Assembly: GCA_042093735.1 (NCBI GenBank)
Contig: JBELEM010000022.1
Coordinates: 1 to 32,644, forward strand
DNA length: 32,644 bases
Origin: Hellea sp042093735
Lineage (GTDB): Bacteria > Pseudomonadota > Alphaproteobacteria > Caulobacterales > Maricaulaceae
Direction of reading: 5' to 3'
Part shown: positions 1 to 7,532 of the stretch, piece after piece
How the letters are laid out: the number at the start of each line of letters is the position of its first letter
Position numbering within the stretch: position 1 is the stretch's first letter
Notes under the pieces: generated by a model
The model's input: the letters and a program-made list of their open reading frames with translations, nothing else
Told to the model about the DNA's origin: nothing
The model's database searches: none
Program-made: the position numbers and the translations under genes

Positions 1-1
1 T

Positions 2-1111
2 GGCCAGTTTACGGAAGCAATTAAGTCGTGTTCATCTAATTTTAATACTGTTTCTAGGGAAAAGGATGACTTAGCTGCATTATTATACTCATCTGGAACC
101 ACCGGTTTACCTAAAGGTATAATGCTAACACATACTAATTTATTAACTAATGCAGAATGCTTAGTTGAATACTGGGGTTTTAGTGAAAAAGATCGGTTAT
201 TACATGTTTTACCTATTTTTCATGTTCATGGGCTATTTGTTGCATTAAACTGTATTTTATTAACAGGTGGGACTATGCGATGGGCAGATAAGTTTACACC
301 TAATTACGTAAATCAATATTTATCTGAATGCACGGTAATGATGGGTGTTCCAACCTACTATACACGTTTATTATCTGATGCTGGATTCGGTATAAAACAT
401 ACACAAAATATGCGTTTATTTACATCGGGCTCAGCACCTCTTTTAGTCGAAACATTCAATGATTTTCGGGATCGTTCTGGATTTGAGATACTCGAACGAT
501 ATGGAATGACTGAGACTGGTATGAATTGTTCAAACCCTTTGGTGGGGGTACGTAAACCCGGTACTGTCGGTCCACCATTACCTGGCGTAATAGCGCGTGT
601 AGTTAATGATTTTGGAGAAATTGTTAACATAGGGGAGGTTGGAGATTTGCAGGTTAAAGGAGATAATGTGTTTAAAGGTTATTGGGAAATGCCGGAAAAG
701 ACAAAAGAAGATTTCACGAAAGACGGTTTTTTTAATACTGGTGATCAGGCCATAATAGATACTGATGGGTATGTTAGTATTGTCGGCCGTAGCAAGGATA
801 TGATTATTAGTGGAGGGTTAAATGTTTACCCTAAAGAAGTAGAGGATGTTATAGATATGCTTGAAGGGATAAAAGAAAGTGCTGTTTTTGGAGTTAACCA
901 CCCTGATTTTGGTGAGGCTGTAGTTGCAGCTGTTGTTAAGGTAAAAAGTTATGAACTTGACGTAAATAGTGTTATTGAGCAATCAAAAGGTAAATTAGCA
1001 AACTTTAAGGCTCCAAAATACGTTGTGCTAGTCAAAGAACTTCCAAGAAATACGATGGGTAAGGTTCAAAAAAAACAATTACGCAATACATATAAACACC
1101 TTTTCGAATAG
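2..1111 (+). CDS. matB: Malonyl-CoA synthetase / acyl-CoA synthetase, 5' truncated
   Basis: ANL-superfamily adenylate-forming enzyme, probably malonate + CoA + ATP to malonyl-CoA. The gene is cut by the left edge: the frame is open from base 2 and gives 369 visible residues. The AMP-binding P-loop SSGTTGLPKG sits about 35 residues in. It is followed by RYGMTETGM (motif A5), the NTGDQA / DGYVSIVGRSKD block (A7-A8 hinge) and the C-terminal catalytic lysine in LPRNTMGKVQKKQLR. The text around RYGMTETGMN, the PGTVGPPLPGV stretch and LPRNTMGKVQK resembles MatB more than long-chain acyl-CoA ligases, so malonate or a methylmalonate-like acid is the preferred substrate guess. An ATG at 122 is internal (it follows the P-loop) and is not the start. 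The gene converges with the next one, with only 3 bases between the stops. No terminator hairpin is visible. Confidence 0.85.
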   Translation, partial: GQFTEAIKSCSSNFNTVSREKDDLAALLYSSGTTGLPKGIMLTHTNLLTNAECLVEYWGFSEKDRLLHVLPIFHVHGLFVALNCILLTGGTMRWADKFTPNYVNQYLSECTVMMGVPTYYTRLLSDAGFGIKHTQNMRLFTSGSAPLLVETFNDFRDRSGFEILERYGMTETGMNCSNPLVGVRKPGTVGPPLPGVIARVVNDFGEIVNIGEVGDLQVKGDNVFKGYWEMPEKTKEDFTKDGFFNTGDQAIIDTDGYVSIVGRSKDMIISGGLNVYPKEVEDVIDMLEGIKESAVFGVNHPDFGEAVVAAVVKVKSYELDVNSVIEQSKGKLANFKAPKYVVLVKELPRNTMGKVQKKQLRNTYKHLFE

Positions 1112-1114
1112 GTA

Positions 1115-1423
1115 TTATTTACAGTAAGCCCTGTAGTTTTCTGAGTAATTTGCTGCTTGGTTTGAGAAATATAATGATGCACTGCCTAATTCGTCAGCCC
1201 TGCGGCTATTACCTTTATCTCTTTCTTCGCCAGATTCCTTTAGAAGGTCCGCAGAAATTTTTAGATAAAAACCAGATGCTTTGCTAAGCTTTATACATTC
1301 ATTTTCTGGCCACGAACCAGGATTAGTTTTTTCTGATACAACAATATTGCTATCTTCATTCATTGCAGAGCTAATTATTGGTGTCATAATTAAGCAAAAG
1401 GCTAAGATAAGTTTATTCATCAT
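1115..1423 (-). CDS. Small secreted protein of unknown function
   Basis: 102 residues. The first 20 or so form a typical Sec signal peptide: MMNK, then a hydrophobic core, with a likely cleavage after SSA near residue 20. The mature part is hydrophilic and mostly helical-looking, rich in Ser, Glu and Lys, with just two cysteines. One is near the middle (in ENECIKLS) and the other is the second-last residue, so a single disulphide is possible in the periplasm. No domain is recognised. Two consecutive ATG codons could serve as start. Upstream there is only a weak AAGAT ribosome-binding sequence. It lies 55 bases downstream of tRNA-Ser on the same strand and may be read through from the tRNA promoter. 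Signal peptide and codon pattern support a real gene. Confidence 0.6.
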   Translation of the reverse strand: MMNKLILAFCLIMTPIISSAMNEDSNIVVSEKTNPGSWPENECIKLSKASGFYLKISADLLKESGEERDKGNSRRADELGSASLYFSNQAANYSENYRAYCK

Positions 1424-1478
1424 ATCTTAATAGAAACTATAACTGTCAAAAAAGCAAGACTAATTTTCTATACATTAA

Positions 1479-1568
1479 TGGCGGGCGGGGAGGGATTCGA
1501 ACCCCCGATAGACTTTCACCTATGCCGGTTTTCAAGACCGGTGCATTCAACCACTCTGCCACCCACCC
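1479..1568 (-). tRNA. tRNA-Ser (anticodon UGA), CCA encoded
   Basis: On the minus strand the sequence folds as a class II tRNA. The acceptor stem GGGTGGG pairs with CCCGCCC, with one G-U pair. The D arm begins GCAGAGTGG. The anticodon stem CCGGT/ACCGG encloses the loop CTTGAAA, giving anticodon TGA. A long variable arm (CATAGGTGAAAGTCTATC) and the T arm GGGGG TTCGAAT CCCTC follow, then discriminator G and an encoded CCA (plus-strand TGG at 1479-1481). The long variable arm and G73 are serine identity features. It reads UCN codons. The protein-free stretch 1424-1750 contains this tRNA and its promoter region. The rest of that stretch (about 1628-1750) is AT-rich with nothing recognisable except the rlpA ribosome-binding site. 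Confidence 0.95.
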
Positions 1569-1599
1569 GTAAAAGAAAGTGCTGGTCGCGCGAGCCTGG

Positions 1600-1627
1600 C
1601 TCTAAGGTGTTTTACGAGTATGTTCAA
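1600..1627 (-). promoter_or_regulatory. Candidate promoter for tRNA-Ser
   Basis: On the minus strand, TTGAAC (plus 1622-1627) is followed after 16 bases by TTAGAG (plus 1600-1605), a plausible -35/-10 pair with a weak -10. The region just downstream (about 1584-1599) is strikingly GC-rich for this genome and contains GCGCG. That is the kind of discriminator seen at stringently controlled stable-RNA promoters. A short leader of roughly 25 bases would precede the tRNA. Assigned by eye only. Confidence 0.35.
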
Positions 1628-1750
1628 GACGTTTTTTTTTAAATAAGTATAAAAATTGCAACCTAAATGGTTAACTGAAATTTAAGCTATTCAAATTATT
1701 AATTATTAGGTTTTTTTAAAATTAACAATTATTACTAGGGGGTATATTCA

Positions 1751-2347
1751 TTGAAAATTTTATTAGTTCCAAATTTCAATATGTTGAAATATATTTTTTT
1801 AGTCATCTCTATTTGTCTAATGGGTTGTTCATCTTCAATTTATTCAAATTCAGATATTACTTACAAAACCAGTAAGCCTAAGTCTTATACTGGAAACTCA
1901 TATACCCTCTACAATAATCAAAACGAGCAATTTAATCCAGCTTTTGTAGATAGAACACTTTACAGTCACCAAAAAGTTGGGAAACGATATAAAGTAATGG
2001 GTAAGCATTACACACCGAAGCACGAGCCTTATTATGATGTTGTAGGTATTGCATCATGGTACGGAGATAAATTCCATGGAAAGCCAACCGCTACAGGTGA
2101 AATTTATAATCAGTTTGATTTAACTGTAGCGCATAAGACATTACCTTTGAATTCCTTGCTCTATGTGACCAATTTAGAAAATGGCAAATCTCTTATGCTC
2201 CGTCTTAATGACCGGGGACCTTTTATCGGTGATCGCATCATTGATTTATCATCAGCTGCGGCAAAAGCCTTGGGCACAACTGAAAAAGGTTTGGCTAAAG
2301 TTCGAGTACAATACGCCGGACCTGCTAATAAAAAAGATATACGCTAG
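1751..2347 (+). CDS. rlpA: RlpA-family septal lytic transglycosylase, lipoprotein
   Basis: Outer-membrane lipoprotein that cleaves peptidoglycan glycan strands at the division septum. Start is TTG at 1751, chosen because AGGGGG lies 8 bases upstream; the in-frame ATG at 1781 has no ribosome-binding site. The signal peptide ends in lipobox LMGC, so Cys26 should be lipidated. A low-complexity linker (residues about 27-95) leads to the double-psi beta-barrel domain (about 97-190). That domain has the family signatures GIASWYGDKFHG, TGEIYN, VAHKTLP and RLNDRGPF. The Glu of TGEIY and the His of AHKTLP correspond to residues shown to be essential in Pseudomonas RlpA. The protein stops soon after this domain, so the C-terminal SPOR domain of many homologues is absent. 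It heads the run that continues with dac, tmk and holB, an arrangement familiar in alphaproteobacteria. Confidence 0.88.
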   Translation: MKILLVPNFNMLKYIFLVISICLMGCSSSIYSNSDITYKTSKPKSYTGNSYTLYNNQNEQFNPAFVDRTLYSHQKVGKRYKVMGKHYTPKHEPYYDVVGIASWYGDKFHGKPTATGEIYNQFDLTVAHKTLPLNSLLYVTNLENGKSLMLRLNDRGPFIGDRIIDLSSAAAKALGTTEKGLAKVRVQYAGPANKKDIR

Positions 2348-2447
2348 CTATTTTGTTTAAAAATAATTTTACTCCTATTTCATTATAAGATTGTTAGGAT
2401 TTTTGTGTTTTATTCGTTATTATAAATTGATTCTACAGAGGTCTGAT

Positions 2448-3590
2448 GTGCTACGTTTTTTTACTTTCTTTATTTTATTATTTTCGATATCTAATAGCGC
2501 TTCATCCCAGGATAGTAATTTTTACACTGAAGCACCGCATGCGATTATAATGGATGTTGCTACTGGTGAGGTTTTGTTTGAAAAAGATGCTCGCGTTGGT
2601 ATGTCACCTGCCTCTATGACAAAAATCATGACAGCGCATATGGTATTTGATGCTTTGAAAAATGGTGTTATTACACCGGATACTAAATACCTAGTCTCAA
2701 ATGAAGCTTGGAAAAGGGGAGGTGTGTCTTCCGGGTCTTCGACTATGTTTTTAGAGGCTGGTTCATATGTCAGTGTTATGGATTTGCTACGCGGCATCAT
2801 AATTCAGTCTGGAAATGATGCATGCATCGCTATCGCAGAGGGAATGGCTGGCAATGAGGAATTTTTTGCGAAGCGCATGACTGCAAAAGCTAAAGAATTA
2901 GGCTTAACAACAGCTAATTTTAAAAATGCAACAGGCTGGCCACATCCGGAGCATAAAATAAGTGCTTATGACCTTGCTTCTTTAACAAATCAATCAATGG
3001 CTAGTCATCCAGATTATTTTTCTATTTACAGTGAAGGCGCATTTACATGGAATGGGATAAATCAAAAAAACAGAAATCCTCTTCTTGGTAAGTTTAGCGG
3101 TGCAAATGGTGTCAAGACTGGAAGTACAAAAGACTCTGGATACGGATTAGTAGGTTCAGCAACAATTGGTGAAAATAGTCGAATTATAGTTGTTAATGGA
3201 CTTGCGAGTAAGTCACAAAGGTCGAGCGTAAGTCAAAAACTAATGCAAGCTGCTTTTAGTCAATTTAAAGTTTATGCTCTATATAAAAAAAATGATATCG
3301 TCGGTCAAATTGATGTGTATTTAGGTTCGAAGGATAAAGTTAATGTTATGACTGGAAACGATATAAATGTGGGTATGTATTATGGCGATAGGTCTAGTTT
3401 GAGGACGAAAATATCTTATAAAGATGCGGTTTCTCCAATTGATAAAGGAACCCATGTTGCTGATTTGATTATAGCGGTTCCCGGCAGAGTTGACCGTGTG
3501 GTTCCATTATTATCTGCTGAGAGTATTAACAGAGATTCACTATTTGGTATTGCCTGGTCTGTACTTAAAAACAAAATAAGAGGAAACTAA
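2448..3590 (+). CDS. D-alanyl-D-alanine carboxypeptidase (PBP5/6 type)
   Basis: Penicillin-binding protein that removes the terminal D-Ala from peptidoglycan stem peptides in the periplasm. From the GTG start, the 380 residues begin with a signal peptide (MLRFFTFFILLFSISNSASS). All three active-site motifs are present: SMTK (Ser56-Lys59), SGN (121-123) and KTG (223-225). A PBP5-like C-terminal beta domain follows, starting near DIVGQIDVYLG. A short basic C-terminal helix is suited to membrane anchoring. The start at 2448 is preferred because AGAGG lies 6 bases before it. A longer frame opens with TTG at 2391, but it has no ribosome-binding site and would put charged residues ahead of the signal peptide. 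Its TAA shares a base with the tmk ATG, indicating translational coupling. DacC, DacF and DacA names all apply to this family, so no symbol is given. Confidence 0.9.
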   Translation: MLRFFTFFILLFSISNSASSQDSNFYTEAPHAIIMDVATGEVLFEKDARVGMSPASMTKIMTAHMVFDALKNGVITPDTKYLVSNEAWKRGGVSSGSSTMFLEAGSYVSVMDLLRGIIIQSGNDACIAIAEGMAGNEEFFAKRMTAKAKELGLTTANFKNATGWPHPEHKISAYDLASLTNQSMASHPDYFSIYSEGAFTWNGINQKNRNPLLGKFSGANGVKTGSTKDSGYGLVGSATIGENSRIIVVNGLASKSQRSSVSQKLMQAAFSQFKVYALYKKNDIVGQIDVYLGSKDKVNVMTGNDINVGMYYGDRSSLRTKISYKDAVSPIDKGTHVADLIIAVPGRVDRVVPLLSAESINRDSLFGIAWSVLKNKIRGN

Positions 3591-4246
3591 TGACGGTTGG
3601 AAAATTTATAACTTTTGAGGGCGGAGAGGGCGCTGGCAAAACGACACAAGCCCAATTGCTCTGTAAAGCTCTGGAGAGCGCAGGTGTTGAAACATTATTA
3701 ACACGTGAGCCTGGCGGAACGTTTGGGGCAGAGGCAATCAGAAATTTAGTTTTAGAAGGTACAGCAGATCGTTGGTCTGGCATGACCGAGCTTCTTTTAA
3801 TGTATGCAGCCCGTTTAGATCATGTAGAAAAGCTCATAAAGCCAGCGTTATCGAGGGGTGTCTGGGTAATTAGTGATAGATTTGCCGACTCAAGTCTTGC
3901 TTATCAAGGTTATGCTAGAGGTTTAGGTCCAGAGCGAGTTCAGTCGCTACATAATGCAGTTATGGATAATTTCGAACCTGATCTAACCATATTGTTTGAT
4001 ATTGACCCTATTCTTGCCCAGAAACGAGTAGAAACACGAGGGGAGGACATGTCCCGTTTTGACTCGGAGTCTATTAGTTTCCATAACTCATTGCGGGCTG
4101 CATTTTTAAAAATCAGTAATGAAAATGATCATAGGTTCTTTACTGTGGACGCAGCATCCTCACGAGATGGTGTCCAGACAAGGATTCTATTCGCTTTAAG
4201 TCAGAAGTATCCAGAATTAGCTGGCAAGCTAGGCAGTAGTGCATAA
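3590..4246 (+). CDS. tmk: Thymidylate kinase
   Basis: Cytosolic dTMP + ATP to dTDP kinase, an essential step of dTTP synthesis. At 218 residues it is of normal length. The P-loop GGEGAGKT is at residues 11-18, the substrate-binding TREPGGT follows, and the DRFADSSLAYQG motif (the DR[YF] signature) is near residues 97-108. A LID-type arginine-rich stretch, KRVETRGEDMSRFD, is present. It begins inside the stop codon of the carboxypeptidase gene and overlaps holB by 8 bases, so the three genes are almost certainly one transcript. The tmk-holB pairing is common across proteobacteria. Confidence 0.96.
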   Translation: MTVGKFITFEGGEGAGKTTQAQLLCKALESAGVETLLTREPGGTFGAEAIRNLVLEGTADRWSGMTELLLMYAARLDHVEKLIKPALSRGVWVISDRFADSSLAYQGYARGLGPERVQSLHNAVMDNFEPDLTILFDIDPILAQKRVETRGEDMSRFDSESISFHNSLRAAFLKISNENDHRFFTVDAASSRDGVQTRILFALSQKYPELAGKLGSSA

Positions 4247-5297
4247 TAAAGAGACAGATAATCTTCCAGAGCCGGATTGTATTCCAGGCTGCCTTCACCC
4301 GCGAAGGACATATAATTTAGTTGGGCATAGGGATGCTGAAAAATTATTTATTAAAGCTTTAGATAGTGGAAGAATGCATCATGGATGGCTTGTTACAGGA
4401 GTTCCTGGCATTGGGAAGGCAACTTTAGCGTATAGAATGATTAGATATGCTCTTGGAGGAAAACCTTTATTGCCAAATAGTTTAGATGTTCCAAAAACAG
4501 ATATTGTATCTCAAAAGCTTGAAAGTCTCGGGCATGGTAATTTCAAGTTAATTAGAATTCCATATGATTATAAAACAAAAAAGTTGCGGACAGAAATTCC
4601 GGTTAATTCCATTAGAGAGCTTAGTGATTTTTTTCGCAATACTGCCGCAGAAGATAATGCGTTAAGAGTATGTTTAATAGACTCAACAGACAATCTAAAT
4701 TTAAACTCTCAAAACGCTTTGTTAAAATTACTTGAGGAGCCTCCTGCTAGATCGCTAATTATTTTGCTTTCGGCATCCCCTGGAAGATTACTCCCTACAA
4801 TTAGATCTCGTTGCATAGGGTTATCGCTTAAGAGTATTAGTGATAAAGATATTGAAACTTGGTTGTCTTCGCGGATTAATGCTTCTCAGAATGTTATAGA
4901 TAATGTGGTTTCATTGTCTCGCGGTGCACCTGGAAAAGCAATTTCACTATATAATAACTTTGATAGAGTTATAGAGCCACTGGATAGGTATTTAAAAGGT
5001 TTATCAGATGTTAAGAATTCCTTAGATTTTGATTTAATTAATGACTTAGCACTAATCAAAAATAGGTCTGCGAGAAAGTTATTTTGGGAAGCTTTACAAG
5101 ACATACTGCATTCTCAGGCTATTTATAGTTGTACGGGTGATTGGCGGGGGGCTTTTGGGCCAATAAAAATAAATAAAACCAGTGAAGAATGGCAATTACT
5201 TTGGAGAAAAACTGTTGAAATGCAACAACTTGAAACTAAATTAAATATGGATAAAAAGACAGCTCTTATCGATATCTTAAACGCAATTGGGTCTTGA
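4239..5297 (+). CDS. holB: DNA polymerase III subunit delta-prime
   Basis: Clamp-loader subunit of the replicative polymerase. It is an AAA+ protein of 352 residues. The region VGHRDAEKLFIKALDSGRMHHGWL is followed by a Walker A-like GVPGIGK (54-60). The diagnostic NSQNALLKLLEEPPA block comes next, then the sensor stretch SASPGRLLPTIRSRC. The Walker B acidic pair is degenerate (LIDSTDN), as expected of delta-prime rather than the ATP-hydrolysing tau/gamma subunit. GTG at 4239 is taken as start, with a weak AGG just upstream and 8 bases of overlap with tmk. In many alphaproteobacteria metG follows holB; here tatD follows directly with no room for metG. Confidence 0.9.
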   Translation: MHNKETDNLPEPDCIPGCLHPRRTYNLVGHRDAEKLFIKALDSGRMHHGWLVTGVPGIGKATLAYRMIRYALGGKPLLPNSLDVPKTDIVSQKLESLGHGNFKLIRIPYDYKTKKLRTEIPVNSIRELSDFFRNTAAEDNALRVCLIDSTDNLNLNSQNALLKLLEEPPARSLIILLSASPGRLLPTIRSRCIGLSLKSISDKDIETWLSSRINASQNVIDNVVSLSRGAPGKAISLYNNFDRVIEPLDRYLKGLSDVKNSLDFDLINDLALIKNRSARKLFWEALQDILHSQAIYSCTGDWRGAFGPIKINKTSEEWQLLWRKTVEMQQLETKLNMDKKTALIDILNAIGS

Positions 5298-5302
5298 ATA
5301 AA

Positions 5303-6085
5303 ATGATAGTTGATAGTCATGTTAACCTACATGGAGAAAAGTTTTCATGTGATATAGATGAGGTAATTTCTCGAGCACGCTTAGCTGGTGTTAGTACTAT
5401 GTTAAATATAGCATGCAAGGTATCCAACTTCGATAATGTAATTAGAGTAGCAGAAAAAGACCCAGATATATGGGCAAGTGTTGGTACACATCCGCATTAT
5501 GCTAATGAAAATCCAAATATAACCGCCGACGAATTGATTAAGCTATCACAGCACCCTAAAGTGATTGGCATTGGTGAAACTGGATTTGATTTTCATTATG
5601 GGTTAAGTTCTCAGGCGGACCAAATTTCCAACTTCAAGGCTCATATAATTGCAGCTATAGAAACGGGGCTTCCCTTAATTATCCATACACGAGATGCGGA
5701 TGAATTAATGTTCAATACATTGTCTGATGCAATTGATAATTATGGTTTATTCAAGGCTGAATTACACTGTTATACTTCTGGTCCAGACTTAGCTAAATGG
5801 GCTTCTGACCAAGGTTTTTATTTTTCTGTTTCTGGAATTATAACCTTCAAAAATGCTTATGATGTTCGCGCTTTGGCCAGTGCAATGCCTGATGATAGAA
5901 TAATGCTAGAGACTGATTGTCCTTATTTAGCGCCAGTACCCCATAGAGGGAGACGTAACGAACCATCTTATTTAACCGAAGTCTGCAAAGAGCTGGCTTT
6001 AATCAAAGGCTGGACTTACGAGGAAACTGCACAAAAAACAACTGACGCTTTTTTCAACTTATTTAAAAAGGCAGCAAAATCATGA
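5303..6085 (+). CDS. tatD: TatD-family metal-dependent hydrolase / DNase
   Basis: TIM-barrel amidohydrolase-like enzyme; homologues are metal-dependent 3'-5' DNases, and their in vivo role is still debated. From ATG 5303 it has 260 residues and begins MIVDSHVNLHG, the usual N-terminal position of the first strand. A TTG at 5294 would add three residues and overlap the holB stop. Metal-site blocks are visible: GIGETGFDF (Glu), IIHTRDAD (His), ELHCYTSG (His) and LETDCPYLAP (Asp). The first motif reads D-S-H-V-N instead of the classic D-S-H-x-H, so one ligand of the HxH pair is Asn8. Similar DSHVNLH variants are recalled from other alphaproteobacteria, so this may be a subfamily trait and not damage. 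The stop overlaps the next gene (ATGA). Confidence 0.88.
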   Translation: MIVDSHVNLHGEKFSCDIDEVISRARLAGVSTMLNIACKVSNFDNVIRVAEKDPDIWASVGTHPHYANENPNITADELIKLSQHPKVIGIGETGFDFHYGLSSQADQISNFKAHIIAAIETGLPLIIHTRDADELMFNTLSDAIDNYGLFKAELHCYTSGPDLAKWASDQGFYFSVSGIITFKNAYDVRALASAMPDDRIMLETDCPYLAPVPHRGRRNEPSYLTEVCKELALIKGWTYEETAQKTTDAFFNLFKKAAKS

Positions 6086-6900
6086 CTTTAAAGGCTACTA
6101 TACTAGGCTGTGGTTCTTCTGGTGGCGTACCAAGGGTTGGTGGCGATTGGGGTGTATGTGACCCTATAGAGCCTAAAAATAGAAGAACCCGATGTTCGCT
6201 TCTGATTGAAAGGTGGGCTGGTGTTAAAGAACCTAATATTGAAGAGAAAACTATTATATTAGTTGATACATCTCCTGATTTACGGGAGCAGTTATTAGGG
6301 TCCAATGTAAGGCGAATCGATGCGCTTCTCTATACGCACGATCATGCTGATCAAACTCATGGCATTGATGATCTTAGGGCACTTGCTTATCGAATGCGAA
6401 AAAAAATTCCAACTTACATGGATTTGCATACTCATGAGCATTTGTCTAAAAGATTTGATTATTGTTTTGAGGTACCTGATGGGCGCCATCATCCATCAAT
6501 TCTTGAGATGATGCCACTTATTAAGGGAGGAGAAAGCTTTATTGTTGATGGCCCTGGGGGAGAGGTCAATATCCGATCAATATTATTAAGCCATGGTCCT
6601 ACTCCATCATTGGGATTTAAGTTTGAGAATAGATTAGCCTATTCACCTGATTTAAGGGATATTCCAGATAAAAGTATAAAGCACTTTGAGGGCACGCACA
6701 CATGGATAATCGACTCACTTAGATACTTGGAGCATCCAACGCATTTTAATGCAGATAGAGCCTTAGAGTGGCTTGCTAAGACACGAACAAAAAAAGGCAT
6801 TCTAACCAATTTACATATCGATATGGATTATAAAACTTTATCTAATGAAATATTTGGAAACACAATAGTTGCATATGATGGTTTTAAAATATATATATAA
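6082..6900 (+). CDS. PhnP-like metallo-beta-lactamase-fold phosphodiesterase
   Basis: 272 residues of metallo-beta-lactamase fold, closest in character to the PhnP group of cyclic-phosphate phosphodiesterases. The N-terminal ILGCGSSGGVPR is the usual first strand and glycine turn of this group. The metal motif is THDHADQTHGIDDLR: His86, His88, Asp90, then Gln91 where the canonical HxHxDH has histidine, with His93 nearby. Further candidate ligands are in LLSHGPTPSLGF and near the C-terminus in TNLHIDMDY. The region CSLLIERW and the segment LVDTSPDLREQLL are also typical. It overlaps tatD by four bases, and the tatD/PhnP-like pair is frequent in alphaproteobacteria. There is no phosphonate gene nearby, so the substrate is open: a cyclic nucleotide or sugar phosphate is plausible, not shown. 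Confidence 0.8.
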   Translation: MTLKATILGCGSSGGVPRVGGDWGVCDPIEPKNRRTRCSLLIERWAGVKEPNIEEKTIILVDTSPDLREQLLGSNVRRIDALLYTHDHADQTHGIDDLRALAYRMRKKIPTYMDLHTHEHLSKRFDYCFEVPDGRHHPSILEMMPLIKGGESFIVDGPGGEVNIRSILLSHGPTPSLGFKFENRLAYSPDLRDIPDKSIKHFEGTHTWIIDSLRYLEHPTHFNADRALEWLAKTRTKKGILTNLHIDMDYKTLSNEIFGNTIVAYDGFKIYI

Positions 6901-6914
6901 TACAATATCTTAGT

Positions 6915-7532
6915 TTAGTTATCTAATGTATTTTTGTTCCAAAATTTTAAAGATGTTATACCTTGGCTAACTTTAACTAGTCCAAAGCATGCTGTATTCA
7001 ATTTTCTTTGCATATTAATCTCGATATTATCAACTGCTTCAAACAGAAACCGTGCGATACCATTGCTTGTAACAACTAAAATATCATCATTGGTCTCACT
7101 TATGTTTTTTAAAAATAATTTCCAAGATAATATTAATTGATCAGGCTCAACGAGCCAGCCCTGAGGTGGTGTGCCGCTTGTTTCCCACAATTTAATCGCT
7201 TTCTTACCAATTCTTTCTATGACATCACTCTCTGGTTTATTTTCATCGGGTCCATAGTCGATTTCTATCAAGAAGTTCAGTAAGTTTGGTGCAACTGCAG
7301 TATGTCCGCTTGATAATATATAGCAACATGTGCTCTGTGTTCGTTGAAGAGGTGAGCAATATGCCTTTGTAAAATTATATCCTGATTTAAGTGGAGAAAA
7401 TTGCTTTGCTAAAAATTTGGCCTGTTGAATTCCTGATTTTGATAAAGCTAAATCAGTTCGCGCTCCGACTCGTCTTACAACATCCCCTTTATCAAATGTA
7501 TTTCCGTGTCTGCATATAATCACACGCGCCAT
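6915..7532 (-). CDS. Histidine-phosphatase-family protein coupled to kdsB
   Basis: 205 residues with the phosphoglycerate-mutase-like fold. The nucleophile motif is VIICRHGNTF (His9), followed by the second-strand block YCSPLQRTQST. An acidic block, EIDYGPDENKPESDVIERIG, stands where the family has its general acid. The C-terminal motif reads VVTSNGIARF, so the second catalytic histidine of the usual V-S/T-H-G is Asn157. The start codon shares one base with the kdsB stop (TAATG), so the two are almost certainly co-translated. By position it may act on a KDO pathway phosphate such as KDO-8-phosphate; that step is normally done by the HAD enzyme KdsC, not seen here. That role is inference; a regulatory or inactive pseudo-phosphatase is the alternative. 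It converges with the PhnP-like gene, 14 bases apart. Confidence 0.75.
   Translation of the reverse strand: MARVIICRHGNTFDKGDVVRRVGARTDLALSKSGIQQAKFLAKQFSPLKSGYNFTKAYCSPLQRTQSTCCYILSSGHTAVAPNLLNFLIEIDYGPDENKPESDVIERIGKKAIKLWETSGTPPQGWLVEPDQLILSWKLFLKNISETNDDILVVTSNGIARFLFEAVDNIEINMQRKLNTACFGLVKVSQGITSLKFWNKNTLDN

Noticed and set aside
2391..2447. Longer TTG start for the carboxypeptidase gene
   Set aside because: No ribosome-binding site, and it would place 19 extra residues with charges before a well-formed signal peptide; the GTG at 2448 has AGAGG at the right distance.
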